Under the pieces are notes generated by a model. The model saw only the letters and a program-made list of their open reading frames with translations. It did not search any database and had not been told where the DNA came from. A DNA stretch of 64,000 bases from Bacteroidota bacterium (GTDB lineage Bacteria > Bacteroidota > Bacteroidia > Flavobacteriales_D > Crocinitomicaceae): the NCBI GenBank assembly GCA_016866255.1, contig VGMY01000006.1, positions 31,114 through 95,113 on the forward strand, read 5' to 3'. Of this stretch, positions 56,169-63,700 are shown piece by piece. Position numbers and translations under genes: made by a program. How positions within the stretch are numbered: position 1 is the stretch's first letter; every line of letters begins with the position of its first letter.

Positions 56169-57444
56169 CCTTGCCGTATTTATCATTCCAACGCTGGTAA
56201 AGCATTTTCCCGATTTCTTGTTCTTTCGGACTGCTTCCCGCCTTAAAAAAATTCGTACCTGCGATTGCTTCGGGAAGAAATTCTTGAGCGACAAAATTCC
56301 CCGGAAAATCGTGGGAATACAAATACCCTTCGCCGTAACCCAATTCTTCCATCAAGGCTGTTGGGGCATTTCGAAGGGGCAGGGGAACGGCCAAATCGCC
56401 GGTTTTGGCAACCAAGTCTTGGGCTCGGTTTATGGCCAAGTAAGCCGCATTTCCTTTGGGCGAGGAGGCCAAATAGAGGGTGCATTGCGACAAAATAATC
56501 CTGGACTCCGGCCAACCAATTTTTGAAACCGCATCGAAGGTCGCGTTGGCCATTAAAAGCGCATTGGGATTAGCAAGTCCGACATCTTCGGAGGCGATAA
56601 TCAACAACCTTCGGGCAATGAACTTGGGGTCTTCTCCACCAGCAATCATGCGCGCTAACCAATACACCGCTGCATTGGGGTCGCTGCCGCGCACGGATTT
56701 AATGAAAGCAGAAATGATATCATAATGCTGTTCGCCGTCTTTGTCGTACCGAGCCAGGCTTTGTTGGGCATTGGATAAGACGTAGTCGTTAGTGATCGTT
56801 AAGGGAATTTCGGCGGGGGCGCTGCCGACCAATAATTCGAAAACGTTGAGCAGTTTTCGTGCGTCTCCACCGGAAATAGCCAGCAAGGCATCGGTTTCTT
56901 GTAAATCTATTTTCCTCTTTTTCAACCAGGGATCTTGCTGAAGAGATCGGTGAAGAAGATGTTCTAAATCCTCTTTTCCGTGTGCTTTAAGGGTGTATAC
57001 TTGGCAGCGCGAGAGCAAGGCCGCGATGACTTCAAACGACGGATTTTCGGTGGTGGCTCCCATCAGCGTGATGGTTCCTTTTTCCACCGCGCCGAGTAAA
57101 GAATCTTGCTGGGCCTTAGAGAAGCGGTGAATTTCATCGATGAAGAGCACCGATCCGCCCTGTTGAAACATGCCTCCTTTTTCGGCTTGTTGGATCACTT
57201 CTCGAACGTCCTTCACCCCGGAGGAAATGGCGGAAAGCTTGTAGAAAGGCCTTTTGAGATGGTTTGCAACGAGGTTGGCGAGGGTTGTTTTACCCACGCC
57301 CGGAGGCCCCCAAAAGATCATGGAAGGAAGAACGCCCGCCTCAATGGATTTTCGCAAAGGGGCATCGGGTCCAAGCAAATGCGTTTGCCCCAAGTAATCG
57401 TCTAAGCGAAGCGGGCGCATGCGTTCTGCAAGGGGAGCATTCAT
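56161..57444 (-). CDS. rarA: Replication-associated recombination protein RarA (MgsA), AAA+ ATPase
   Basis: This 427-residue AAA+ ATPase has Walker [10 protein letters not shown] (about 46-54), Walker [11 protein letters not shown], sensor 1 in [13 protein letters not shown], and the C-terminal MgsA tetramerisation region with [22 protein letters not shown]. RarA acts at stalled replication forks. [11 protein letters not shown] at 57444 is the family start; a TTG 5 codons upstream is not needed. The gene lies at the boundary of the cassette-like region and heads an operon with the acyltransferase and T9SS genes. Confidence 0.96.
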   Translation of the reverse strand: MNAPLAERMRPLRLDDYLGQTHLLGPDAPLRKSIEAGVLPSMIFWGPPGVGKTTLANLVANHLKRPFYKLSAISSGVKDVREVIQQAEKGGMFQQGGSVLFIDEIHRFSKAQQDSLLGAVEKGTITLMGATTENPSFEVIAALLSRCQVYTLKAHGKEDLEHLLHRSLQQDPWLKKRKIDLQETDALLAISGGDARKLLNVFELLVGSAPAEIPLTITNDYVLSNAQQSLARYDKDGEQHYDIISAFIKSVRGSDPNAAVYWLARMIAGGEDPKFIARRLLIIASEDVGLANPNALLMANATFDAVSKIGWPESRIILSQCTLYLASSPKGNAAYLAINRAQDLVAKTGDLAVPLPLRNAPTALMEELGYGEGYLYSHDFPGNFVAQEFLPEAIAGTNFFKAGSSPKEQEIGKMLYQRWNDKYGKDA

Positions 57445-57489
57445 GCAGTAAAAGTACAAAAAACCCGTCGAACGGTTTTAGGTGGTGGT

Positions 57490-57510
57490 GGGGAAGGGAA
57501 GGGTTGGGGG
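57490..57510 (+). other. Canonical G-quadruplex motif between rarA and element A
   Basis: Four runs of three to five G (57490-57493, 57496-57498, 57501-57503, 57506-57510) are separated by two-base loops AA, AA and TT. That satisfies the G3+N1-7 quadruplex pattern with very short loops. It lies 46 bases upstream of the rarA start, on the strand opposite to rarA mRNA, so it is on the template strand for rarA transcription. Confidence 0.6.
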
Positions 57511-57523
57511 TGTACCAATGAAC

Positions 57524-57618
57524 GCTAACGGTTTGCGGGTTTAAGAAGTTGGCGATTTTTACCACTAAATTTCATACGAAGCACTAAACCGCCAATTTTG
57601 CCAAACCCGTGTTATGCC
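57524..57618 (-). repeat. Palindromic element A (attC-like), after the first COG0523 operon
   Basis: This 95-base imperfect foldback element starts GCTAACGGTTTGCGGG and ends CCCGTGTTATGCC on the plus strand. Its arms pair as TTGGCG (57549-57554) with CGCCAA (57590-57595), then with outer TTTGCGGG/CCAAACCC-type pairs. The inside carries GCGATTTTTACCACTAAATTTC, shared with elements C and D. It is the shortest of the four and lacks part of the middle. On the coding (minus) strand it follows the stop of the 57699-58907 gene and precedes rarA, as a cassette-end site would. Downstream sequence TTCTTTTCTGTC and GGCTTGGTGGCTCTTTT is shared with element D. Confidence 0.7.
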
Positions 57619-57698
57619 AACGTTGTTCTTTTCTGTCTTAACTTATTTCGCTGATTTGTAGCTGTCTTGGTGCGTTGGCTTGGTGGCTCTTTTTAGCG

Positions 57699-58907
57699 TT
57701 ATATCTCTTTTGGGAATGGGTCTGCAAATCCTTGTTTACTTTCAAACTGCTTTTGGTCGCTGTCTTGGAGTAAACATTTTTCAAGGTCGGCTATCATTTT
57801 TTCTTTGTCAATGTCTTGACCGATAAAAACAAGTTCATTTATACGGTCGCCCCATTGTTTGTCCCATTTGCTTTCAATATATTCTCGGTTGTCAACGAAT
57901 GACTGGTATTTCATTCGTTCATTAAAAGGCATACTAATCCACCAAACACCTGCTTTTTCAACACGAGATGAACCACCAGCTTGACTGAAATTTATGGCGT
58001 CATTTCGTCTTGATGCCAACCAAAATAGTCCTTTGGCTCTAATTACTCCGCATGGATAGTCTTCATTTAGATATTTCCAAAATCGTTCAGGATGAAACGG
58101 TTTTTGATTGCGAAACACAAAGGATGAAATGCCATATTCTTCTGTTTCGGGTGTGTGAACTTCGCCTTCCAGTTCTTTTTGCCAACCTGCTGAAGATTGT
58201 GCTTCTTCAAAGTCAAATAGATTTGTGTTCAAAATTTCTTTGGGTTCTACTTTGCTAAAATCAGAAGTCAAGATTTTTGCACTTGGATTTAACTTTTGAA
58301 TGGATGCTTTTAAAAGTCCAACGGTCTTTTCGTCAACCAAGTCTGTTTTGTTTAAGATAATCACGTTAGCAAACTCTATTTGGTCTGTCAGTAAGTTTAC
58401 AATGGTTCTGTAATCGCCTTCCATATCCGTTAGTTTGCGGTCAACTAACAATTCATTTGTTCCAAAGTCATTGAAAAAATTAAAGCAGTCAACTACGGTT
58501 ACCATCGTGTCAATGTAACTGAATTTTGAAAGGTCAATTCCTTTTTCTTCGTCCACAAAGCTGAATGTTTGAGCAACAGGAACAGGCTCACTGATGCCAG
58601 TGCTTTCAATGAGCAAATAGTCAAATCGGCCTTCATTAGCCAATTTCTCCACTTCTATCATCAAGTCTTCCCGAAGAGTACAACAGATACAGCCGTTGCT
58701 CATTTCTACTAATTTTTCCTCTGTTCGTGAAAGCACATTTTGCTCGTTCACAAGTCTTGCATCTACGTTTACTTCACTCATATCGTTTACAATTACGGCT
58801 ACTCGTAAGCCGTCTTTGTTGTGCAAAATGTGGTTAAGCAAGGTTGTTTTCCCTGCTCCAAGAAATCCGCTTAACACGGTTACTGGTAATTTTTTTGTTA
58901 AAGTCAT
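57699..58907 (-). CDS. COG0523 family GTPase (zinc metallochaperone-like, CobW/ZigA group)
   Basis: This 402-residue G3E GTPase has Walker A GFLGAGKT (14-21), the metal-binding motif CICC (73-76; CxCC), guanine motif NKTD (186-189) and a C-terminal CobW_C domain (about 255-370; [13 protein letters not shown], then [12 protein letters not shown]). COG0523 proteins deliver zinc or other metals to client enzymes. The start at 58907 overlaps the small upstream gene as ATGA, fixing it over the ATG at 58922. A Zur-like palindrome covers the promoter, so induction under zinc shortage is plausible (inference). It forms cassette 1 with the small gene and element A. Confidence 0.92.
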   Translation of the reverse strand: MTLTKKLPVTVLSGFLGAGKTTLLNHILHNKDGLRVAVIVNDMSEVNVDARLVNEQNVLSRTEEKLVEMSNGCICCTLREDLMIEVEKLANEGRFDYLLIESTGISEPVPVAQTFSFVDEEKGIDLSKFSYIDTMVTVVDCFNFFNDFGTNELLVDRKLTDMEGDYRTIVNLLTDQIEFANVIILNKTDLVDEKTVGLLKASIQKLNPSAKILTSDFSKVEPKEILNTNLFDFEEAQSSAGWQKELEGEVHTPETEEYGISSFVFRNQKPFHPERFWKYLNEDYPCGVIRAKGLFWLASRRNDAINFSQAGGSSRVEKAGVWWISMPFNERMKYQSFVDNREYIESKWDKQWGDRINELVFIGQDIDKEKMIADLEKCLLQDSDQKQFESKQGFADPFPKEI

Positions 58908-59095
58908 ATTTGTTGTAACCATTGAATAATATTTCTAAGATGTTGCTCTCCATAAAGCGAAATGAACTTTTGAGTTTCAACATTTTTATTGTCTAGATAA
59001 ACTGCCAAGCGTTGTGTTGCAAAGTCCTTTGTAAGGTTAATCTTACAGTCGTTTACAATGCAGTTTGTCCATTCATTGAAAGTTTGTGGTATCAT
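58904..59095 (-). CDS. Small conserved-looking protein partnered with the COG0523 GTPase
   Basis: This 63-residue protein ([20 protein letters not shown]...[14 protein letters not shown]) is hydrophilic, with two Cys (positions 12 and 17) and no signal or membrane segment. I do not know its activity; similar small proteins sit before COG0523 genes in other Bacteroidota as far as I recall. Its stop overlaps the GTPase start as ATGA, so the two are translated together. The start codon lies 21 bases downstream of the palindromic operator at 59116-59130. Confidence 0.75.
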   Translation of the reverse strand: MIPQTFNEWTNCIVNDCKINLTKDFATQRLAVYLDNKNVETQKFISLYGEQHLRNIIQWLQQI

Positions 59096-59115
59096 TTTAA
59101 TTTATGTTTACTTAA

Positions 59116-59130
59116 TGCAACAATGTTGCA
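59116..59130. promoter_or_regulatory. 7-1-7 palindrome, candidate Zur-type operator
   Basis: TGCAACA-A-TGTTGCA is a perfect palindrome of two 7-base arms around one base, the geometry of Fur/Zur-family sites. It overlaps the -7 box (59129-59136) on its downstream side, so a bound repressor would block transcription of the small gene and the COG0523 GTPase. A relative at 59154-59168 (CAGAACAATATTGCA) matches 11 of 15 bases. Zinc as the signal is inference from the regulated gene. Confidence 0.55.
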
Positions 59131-59136
59131 AAAGTA
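59129..59136 (-). promoter_or_regulatory. -7 box for the small gene-GTPase operon
   Basis: The minus strand reads TACTTTTG, matching TANNTTTG, 34 bases before the start at 59095 and overlapping the operator palindrome by two bases. Confidence 0.5.
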
Positions 59137-59153
59137 ATCCTTATCTTTGTAAA

Positions 59154-59168
59154 CAGAACAATATTGCA
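59154..59168. promoter_or_regulatory. Second, weaker copy of the operator-like site
   Basis: CAGAACAATATTGCA agrees with the palindrome at 59116-59130 at 11 of 15 positions, all in one continuous stretch except the left arm end. It lies 23 bases further upstream of the promoter. Confidence 0.35.
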
Positions 59169-59185
59169 ATCATTATTTATAGAAA

Positions 59186-59216
59186 GATAAAGTCAGCAAG
59201 TGAACTTTACTTTATC
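59186..59216. repeat. Short inverted repeat
   Basis: GATAAAGT (59186-59193) and ACTTTATC (59209-59216) are perfectly complementary across 15 bases. No T tract follows, so it is not an intrinsic terminator. Its role is unknown. Confidence 0.4.
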
Positions 59217-59286
59217 AGGTCTTTGTCCGCAATGCTTGTAAGTTAGAAGTGCGATTGGGCAAAATTAAATGTGCTGCAAAAGCTTT

Positions 59287-59433
59287 GGTTTGTGTATCGG
59301 CTTGTGACTCTTTTAATTTTGCGAAGGTGGCGATTTTTAACACAAATGTTGATGCGGAGAACAAAACTTTGATTAACCACAAATGTGTCTGTGGATGACT
59401 GAACCGCCCCTTTTGCCAAACCGCTGTTGGCAG
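59287..59433 (-). repeat. Palindromic element B (attC-like), after the beta-helix gene
   Basis: The right half is well preserved: GAACCGCCCCTTTTGCCAAA and CCGCTGTTGGCAG, ending at 59433, 29 bases after the beta-helix gene stop in coding direction. The core GCGAAGGTGGCGATTTTTAA resembles the other elements, and AAACTTTGATTAACC replaces the middle. The left end is degenerate (GGTTTGTGTATCGGCTTGTG with extra ACTCTTTTAATT), so its boundary is approximate and about 147 bases is an upper estimate. Confidence 0.6.
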
Positions 59434-59462
59434 CTGCCCTTATTAGCTTTTTTGCAACTAAT

Positions 59463-61103
59463 CTACTCAATATAAACTTTTGTGATAGCGATTGTTCCAT
59501 CAATAAACACAATCTCGATTATGAAAATATTACTCGTAGGCTCAATTTGAATTTTTCCTTGCGTGTTATCCATTTTTATTGTTTCAATTAACCTTCCTAA
59601 ACAGTCATAAACATTCAGTTTGATTACTATTTGGGAAGATTTAAAATGTAATTGTCCTTTGGATGGATTCGGGAAAAACTGAATGTTATGAAGTTTAGTC
59701 GGAAAGATATCTAACCCTGTTACAAATGGCATAAATTCATAGGCTCCAGCATCATGGGGTTCGGTTCTGTGGTTATTCAGAATATCGTGGCTGACAAACG
59801 TTGTTCCGAATGGTAACAAGTCAACCGCCGATGAACTTGATGTGAGTTGCAAAATTCGATTTGGGTAATCTTCAAAATTAATATCTCCCGAAACGAGGTG
59901 GTTATACTGTTTTACCAGATGAGAAGTATTGGTTGTAAATATATGTTTGGTTGTGTCCATTACTGTAGCAAAAATTAGGATGTTGCCGGCAAGGTAGTTT
60001 TTGCTTGTCATATTATTGAATGTGATTGGTGCACTCAAGTGCATAGGTGTTTGAATGGGCTCATTTAAAACAGTATTATGAAAAATAAAAACAGAATCAG
60101 GATGGCTTACCGAATTAGGATTAAGAATATTTCCATTAGAGCCATTCATGTAAATACCCTGAGACATACAATCGTACACTACATTGTTGGCAATGAAAAT
60201 ATTCCCATTAGACGGATGGTCATTAAAGTATCCTATACCGCCACCTGTACAATGACTTACCGTGTTGTTTGTTATGGTTGCGTTTGTGCGAAGTGAAATA
60301 CCGAGGCCGTAGTTTCCCGAAACGAGACCATCTTTGACTTGTGAAATAAAATTATTTCTAATAACTGCATGAGGAGCTTGCCAATAAATTCCATGGTCAC
60401 CTTCAGCTGGTCTTGCCCCAATGCCATCGTAGGCAATATTTGTAATGGTATTATTTTCTATTAAAGCAAAATCTATATTCTCCTTTGCTCCAATTCCATC
60501 AGCTAAAACAGAATCTATTTGGTTATTATTTATGTGACAGTAAATTACTCTTTGTGCTGTTTGGGTTGTGCTGCTATTTCTACCAATATCAATTCCCATG
60601 TTATCTATCTTCTTTAATGTGCTATTGGAAACGAATAAAGAATCGGTATGAAATATTCGAATGGCGTCCCCTAATAGTGATGTGGTACTTTGACAATTAT
60701 AAATATTAACAGAATCAATAATAACAGATCCTACACGGTCTGAAAGTAAAGCAGTTCCGTCAAAAGGAATTCGAATTGCCGTTCCACTTATATTCTGAAG
60801 GTCTAGATTTTTAAGCAATACTTTGGATGTTGATTTGCCACAAATCACGGCTCTTGTAGGTATCGTATTGCTGATATTCGTAAAACTGCAATTGGATATT
60901 TCAACGTAGTCAATTCCGCTAAAACGTATCGCCTCTCCATTGATATTAGTAAATTGACAATTCTGAATAAATAATGTGTCAATATTTGCGAATACCTGCT
61001 GTTGTGTAATTGTTAGGTTCTGAACGATAGTAGTTTGTGAATATAAATATGGGTGCAATCCACCAACTGCAAGTAGAGATAGAAAATAGTTTATTATTTT
61101 CAT
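59463..61103 (-). CDS. T9SS-exported right-handed parallel beta-helix protein
   Basis: This 546-residue protein has a signal peptide (MKIINYFLSLLAVGG...LYSQ), a long run of parallel beta-helix turns (about 25-430; NCSFTNISNT, NNNQIDSVLADGIGAKENI, NNTITNIAYDGIGA, NNTVSHCTGGGIGYF, NNVVYDCMSQGIYM) and a C-terminal T9SS type A sorting domain (about 470-546; FFPNPSKGQLHF). Beta-helix proteins of this type often act on polysaccharides, but no catalytic residues can be named. It carries no neighbour on the same strand without an element between; element C lies before its start and element B after its stop. DNA is visibly AT-rich. Confidence 0.88.
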   Translation of the reverse strand: MKIINYFLSLLAVGGLHPYLYSQTTIVQNLTITQQQVFANIDTLFIQNCQFTNINGEAIRFSGIDYVEISNCSFTNISNTIPTRAVICGKSTSKVLLKNLDLQNISGTAIRIPFDGTALLSDRVGSVIIDSVNIYNCQSTTSLLGDAIRIFHTDSLFVSNSTLKKIDNMGIDIGRNSSTTQTAQRVIYCHINNNQIDSVLADGIGAKENIDFALIENNTITNIAYDGIGARPAEGDHGIYWQAPHAVIRNNFISQVKDGLVSGNYGLGISLRTNATITNNTVSHCTGGGIGYFNDHPSNGNIFIANNVVYDCMSQGIYMNGSNGNILNPNSVSHPDSVFIFHNTVLNEPIQTPMHLSAPITFNNMTSKNYLAGNILIFATVMDTTKHIFTTNTSHLVKQYNHLVSGDINFEDYPNRILQLTSSSSAVDLLPFGTTFVSHDILNNHRTEPHDAGAYEFMPFVTGLDIFPTKLHNIQFFPNPSKGQLHFKSSQIVIKLNVYDCLGRLIETIKMDNTQGKIQIEPTSNIFIIEIVFIDGTIAITKVYIE

Positions 61104-61141
61104 GAGAGAAGTTTTGTATTTAATCGTGATACAGGGTCTTC

Positions 61142-61275
61142 GCCAACGGTTTGCAGCTATACGCAGGCAGGGATTTTTTCCACTGAACTTCCTGCGAAGA
61201 ACTGAGCTTCAAATATACCACTTTCCGCTCTCACGACGCACCAAACCCCTGCTTGCGTAAAGGTGCTGTTGTGAG
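61142..61275 (-). repeat. Palindromic element C (attC-like), after the amine oxidase gene
   Basis: This 134-base element runs from GCCAACGGTTTGCAGC to AGGTGCTGTTGTGAG. The arms CGCAGGCAGGG (61162-61172) and CCCCTGCTTGCG (61246-61257) pair imperfectly. The inner part GGGATTTTTTCCACTGAACTTCC is the shared core. In coding direction the element begins 8 bases after the amine oxidase stop and ends 38 bases before the beta-helix start, as expected of a cassette junction. Confidence 0.7.
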
Positions 61276-61283
61276 CAGATATT

Positions 61284-62390
61284 TCAATTATTAATTTCTT
61301 CTATTACTCTCTTAGCAGATTGTGCAGCAGTATGAACAGATACCCAATCCTCACCATCCGTATATTCTGCGCCTGCAAAATATAGTTTGTCGGCTATTGA
61401 ATTTCCTAGTTCTCTTACCTTTTTCCAATCTTCATAGTCGGTTAAATATCCGCCCCTGATAAAAGGTTCATTGTTCCAATTTTGAGTAATGTGCTGAGTG
61501 TAATTTGGGGTGGCTTGATTAGAAAATATACTATCAAGTTCGCTTAATATAAAATTTTTCAAATCATCTCCTGAGCGAGAAATAAAGTCTTGGGCTGGTG
61601 CACCCACTACAAATAATCCCAGTATATTCCTGTTCGTATTTTGACCGAAAGCAGCATTGTAATACATTTTTTGCCCACTACTTTCAGGTGCTATTGGAAA
61701 AACATATTCATTATTGCCATAGAAATTTGTGTTAAACTCAAAAAAAGCTTTAAATCCATCCCAAACAACTGTTTCGTTAATTGCTTGTATTTTGCTTTGC
61801 GGAAGGTTTGGAGTAAAACTAATATCTCCGTCTTTCAGAATTTGAAGTGGTACGGAAACTATTACTTTGTCGGCTGTAAATTGCCCATTATTAGTGTTCA
61901 CTAGAATTTTATTACCAGAATAATCAATTGACTGGACAATAGTGTTAAAGGAAATATCATTGGCAATAGAGGGTACAATGTATTCTTCAAAAAAATTGAA
62001 CCACGAATAATTGATAAATTTTCTATCTGGGTTATCTGCAATGGTCTGAAAGTTTACTTGGACTGAAGAATCATTAACAATTTCTTGAAAAATACTTGTA
62101 CTTGTTTCTAGCCATTCTGCCCCTAAAGGGATAGGGAAATCAGCAAAATTCGTGTTTATTTTCATTCTTCCTCCATAAGCAGAAGATGCTTCAATAATTT
62201 CGAAATCAGTTCCTTGTTGTTTTAGAAAATATCCTGCTGATAGACCACCAGCTCCTGCTCCAATAATTAGCACTTTTCCTTTAAAAGGTGTGGAACAATC
62301 ATCATCTTTTTTACAAGATGAAAGCATACTTTGAAAAGGTAGCCCAATTCCAAATAATCCACAAATTTTGATAAATTCTTTTCTAGTCAT
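61284..62390 (-). CDS. Flavin-dependent amine oxidase family lipoprotein
   Basis: This 368-residue protein has the FAD-binding motif VLIIGAGAGGLSAGYFL (40-56), GGRMKIN (about 75-81), and a C-terminal FAD-contact region YFAGAEYTDGEDWVSVHTAAQSAKR written here in part as LYFAGAEYTDGED. It belongs to the flavin monoamine oxidase superfamily; the substrate is not known. The N-terminus MTRKEFIKICGLFGIGLPF with MLSSC (lipobox at 23-26) suggests export as a lipoprotein; the TRKEF resembles a weak twin-arginine-type motif, which would suit a protein folded around FAD. Its start is 16 bases from element D and its stop 8 bases from element C. Confidence 0.85.
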   Translation of the reverse strand: MTRKEFIKICGLFGIGLPFQSMLSSCKKDDDCSTPFKGKVLIIGAGAGGLSAGYFLKQQGTDFEIIEASSAYGGRMKINTNFADFPIPLGAEWLETSTSIFQEIVNDSSVQVNFQTIADNPDRKFINYSWFNFFEEYIVPSIANDISFNTIVQSIDYSGNKILVNTNNGQFTADKVIVSVPLQILKDGDISFTPNLPQSKIQAINETVVWDGFKAFFEFNTNFYGNNEYVFPIAPESSGQKMYYNAAFGQNTNRNILGLFVVGAPAQDFISRSGDDLKNFILSELDSIFSNQATPNYTQHITQNWNNEPFIRGGYLTDYEDWKKVRELGNSIADKLYFAGAEYTDGEDWVSVHTAAQSAKRVIEEINN

Positions 62391-62698
62391 ATTTTGTTCT
62401 TAATTGCACTAACGTTTTGCAGCTTTGCGAAGGCGGGGATTTTCAGCACTAAACTTCATTAGATGCACAAAGCTTGAATTTAGCACTTCACTGTCAAAGA
62501 AGCACGTAAGCCCCGCTTTTGCAAAACGGCTGTTAGCACTTCGCCCTTCTTTTCTGTCGTGTTTGTTCGCTGTCATTTCGTGTCTGTCTTCGTGTTTTGG
62601 CTTGGTAGTTCTTTTGGATTTTTTTGTTTGGCTTTGTGCGATTGTAAAAAAAGCAAATGTGCCACTAAATGCAATGATTGGGTTCAAGCTTATTTAAT
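62391..62698. other. 308-base interval without a gene, containing element D
   Basis: The interval holds element D (62406-62539) and a trailing sequence to the stop of the second COG0523 gene that resembles the tail of element A (TTCTTTTCTGTC, then GGCTTGGTAGTTCTTTT). Open frames on both strands across it come from the element sequence and have no protein-like features. Confidence 0.7.
62406..62539 (-). repeat. Palindromic element D (attC-like), after the second COG0523 gene
   Basis: This 134-base element runs from GCACTAACGTTTTGCAGC to AAACGGCTGTTAGCAC. The arms GCGGGG (62433-62438) and CCCCGC (62511-62516), and GTTTTGCA with GCAAAAC, pair, and the middle TAAACTTCATTAGATG...GCTTGAATTTA makes a second internal stem. 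Same length as element C, with the same core GGGATTTTCAGCACTAAACTTC. In coding direction it ends 16 bases before the amine oxidase start codon. Confidence 0.72.
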
Positions 62699-63700
62699 TT
62701 AACTCAAGTGTACATTGGTTTTAGTTTTACAGTGTTCTAATAACTTTTTCAATCCATCAGGTTTTATATTTTTGCCTATAAAAACAAATTTCGAAAGCCC
62801 TGATTCAATTTCTTCTGAAATCTGTAATTCATCTGTCCCCATTCTTTTACCAACTGATTGTATTATATGTTTTTTCAAAGGATTACCTCCATAAACAATA
62901 CCTTTAAAGCGGTAAATATCTTTTGATTGAAATGTAAGAAAAACGAACAATTGACGTTTCATTTCTTCAATATTGAATTTTTCATTAAATATAAAAGAAT
63001 GGGTAATTATATCCGTATGTTGATGAGTAATCGTTGTTTTATGTTCATGATGATGGTCGCATTTTTCATCATTGTGGTGTTTGCAAGTGGAGGTGTTTTT
63101 AGCAGAATTATGTTTTATTGAACTTGGTAAAATAATTGGATAAACACCATTTTCTTTGGTTAATACTTGAGCTAAAGGGTTAATACCCTTTAATGTTATT
63201 GTAAGTTGCTCAACATAATTTAATGAAACTAAATCCGTCTTAACCAAAAGCAGTACATCTGAAAAGGCAATTTGTTTTCTGGCTTCCTCAGTATCCTTTA
63301 GTCTATCTTCAATCTGTTCACTATCAATAATACAAATAGTATTGACCAGTTCAAAAGTATTTTTAACTGCCGGATGCGTAATGAAAGGTTCTGCAATATT
63401 GGCCGGATCAGCAATTCCGGTGGCTTCTATAATTAGTTCATCAAATTCATCTTTTCTGTAATGAAGCTCACTGAGTAAATCATACAAATTTTCGTTTAAT
63501 GAGCAACAAAGGCATCCATTATTCAACTCAACTATATTGTCAGAAGAGCGAATAATCAATTCACCATCTATACTTTCTTCACCAAATTCATTTTCAATAA
63601 TGGCGTATCGCGTATTTGGGTTTGATTGCAGCAAATAGTTTAGATAGGTGGTTTTACCGGCACCTAAAAATCCTGTAAGTATGGTTGTTTTCTTTTTCAT
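62699..63700 (-). CDS. COG0523 family GTPase with histidine-rich metal-binding insert
   Basis: This 333-residue G3E GTPase has Walker [10 protein letters not shown] (10-18), CLCC (63-66), KTDLV at 154-158 (the NKxD motif reduced to KTD, with Val-Lys before it), and a His/Cys-rich stretch at about 197-234 (HNSAKNTSTCKHHN, DEKCDHHHEHK, HQHTD) typical of zinc or nickel handling members. The C-terminal CobW domain follows. MKKKTTILTG at 63700 is the natural start; an ATG 12 codons upstream overlaps a small signal-peptide frame. It is a distant paralogue of the GTPase at 57699-58907, with element D after its stop. Confidence 0.9.
   Translation of the reverse strand: MKKKTTILTGFLGAGKTTYLNYLLQSNPNTRYAIIENEFGEESIDGELIIRSSDNIVELNNGCLCCSLNENLYDLLSELHYRKDEFDELIIEATGIADPANIAEPFITHPAVKNTFELVNTICIIDSEQIEDRLKDTEEARKQIAFSDVLLLVKTDLVSLNYVEQLTITLKGINPLAQVLTKENGVYPIILPSSIKHNSAKNTSTCKHHNDEKCDHHHEHKTTITHQHTDIITHSFIFNEKFNIEEMKRQLFVFLTFQSKDIYRFKGIVYGGNPLKKHIIQSVGKRMGTDELQISEEIESGLSKFVFIGKNIKPDGLKKLLEHCKTKTNVHLS

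Larger units (their letters stand above)
59096..59462. other. 367-base interval without a gene
   Basis: From left to right it holds the operator palindrome and minus-strand promoter of the small gene-GTPase operon (59116-59136), a second half-conserved operator-like site (59154-59168), a plus-strand TATCTTTG that could also act as a -7 box (59142-59149), an 8-base inverted repeat (59186-59216) and element B (about 59287-59433). The plus strand after 59149 has only a tiny frame, MLVS, so no divergent gene is left. Confidence 0.7.

Noticed and set aside
57445..57489. Terminator-like AAAACCCG...ACGGTTTT before the G-rich tract
   Set aside because: The stem has a bulge and the T run is only four bases followed by AGG, on the wrong side for any gene ending there.
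62409..62687. Open frames of about 90 codons on both strands across element D
   Set aside because: They are translations of the palindromic element and its tail; composition is not protein-like and both strands are open because the sequence is palindromic.
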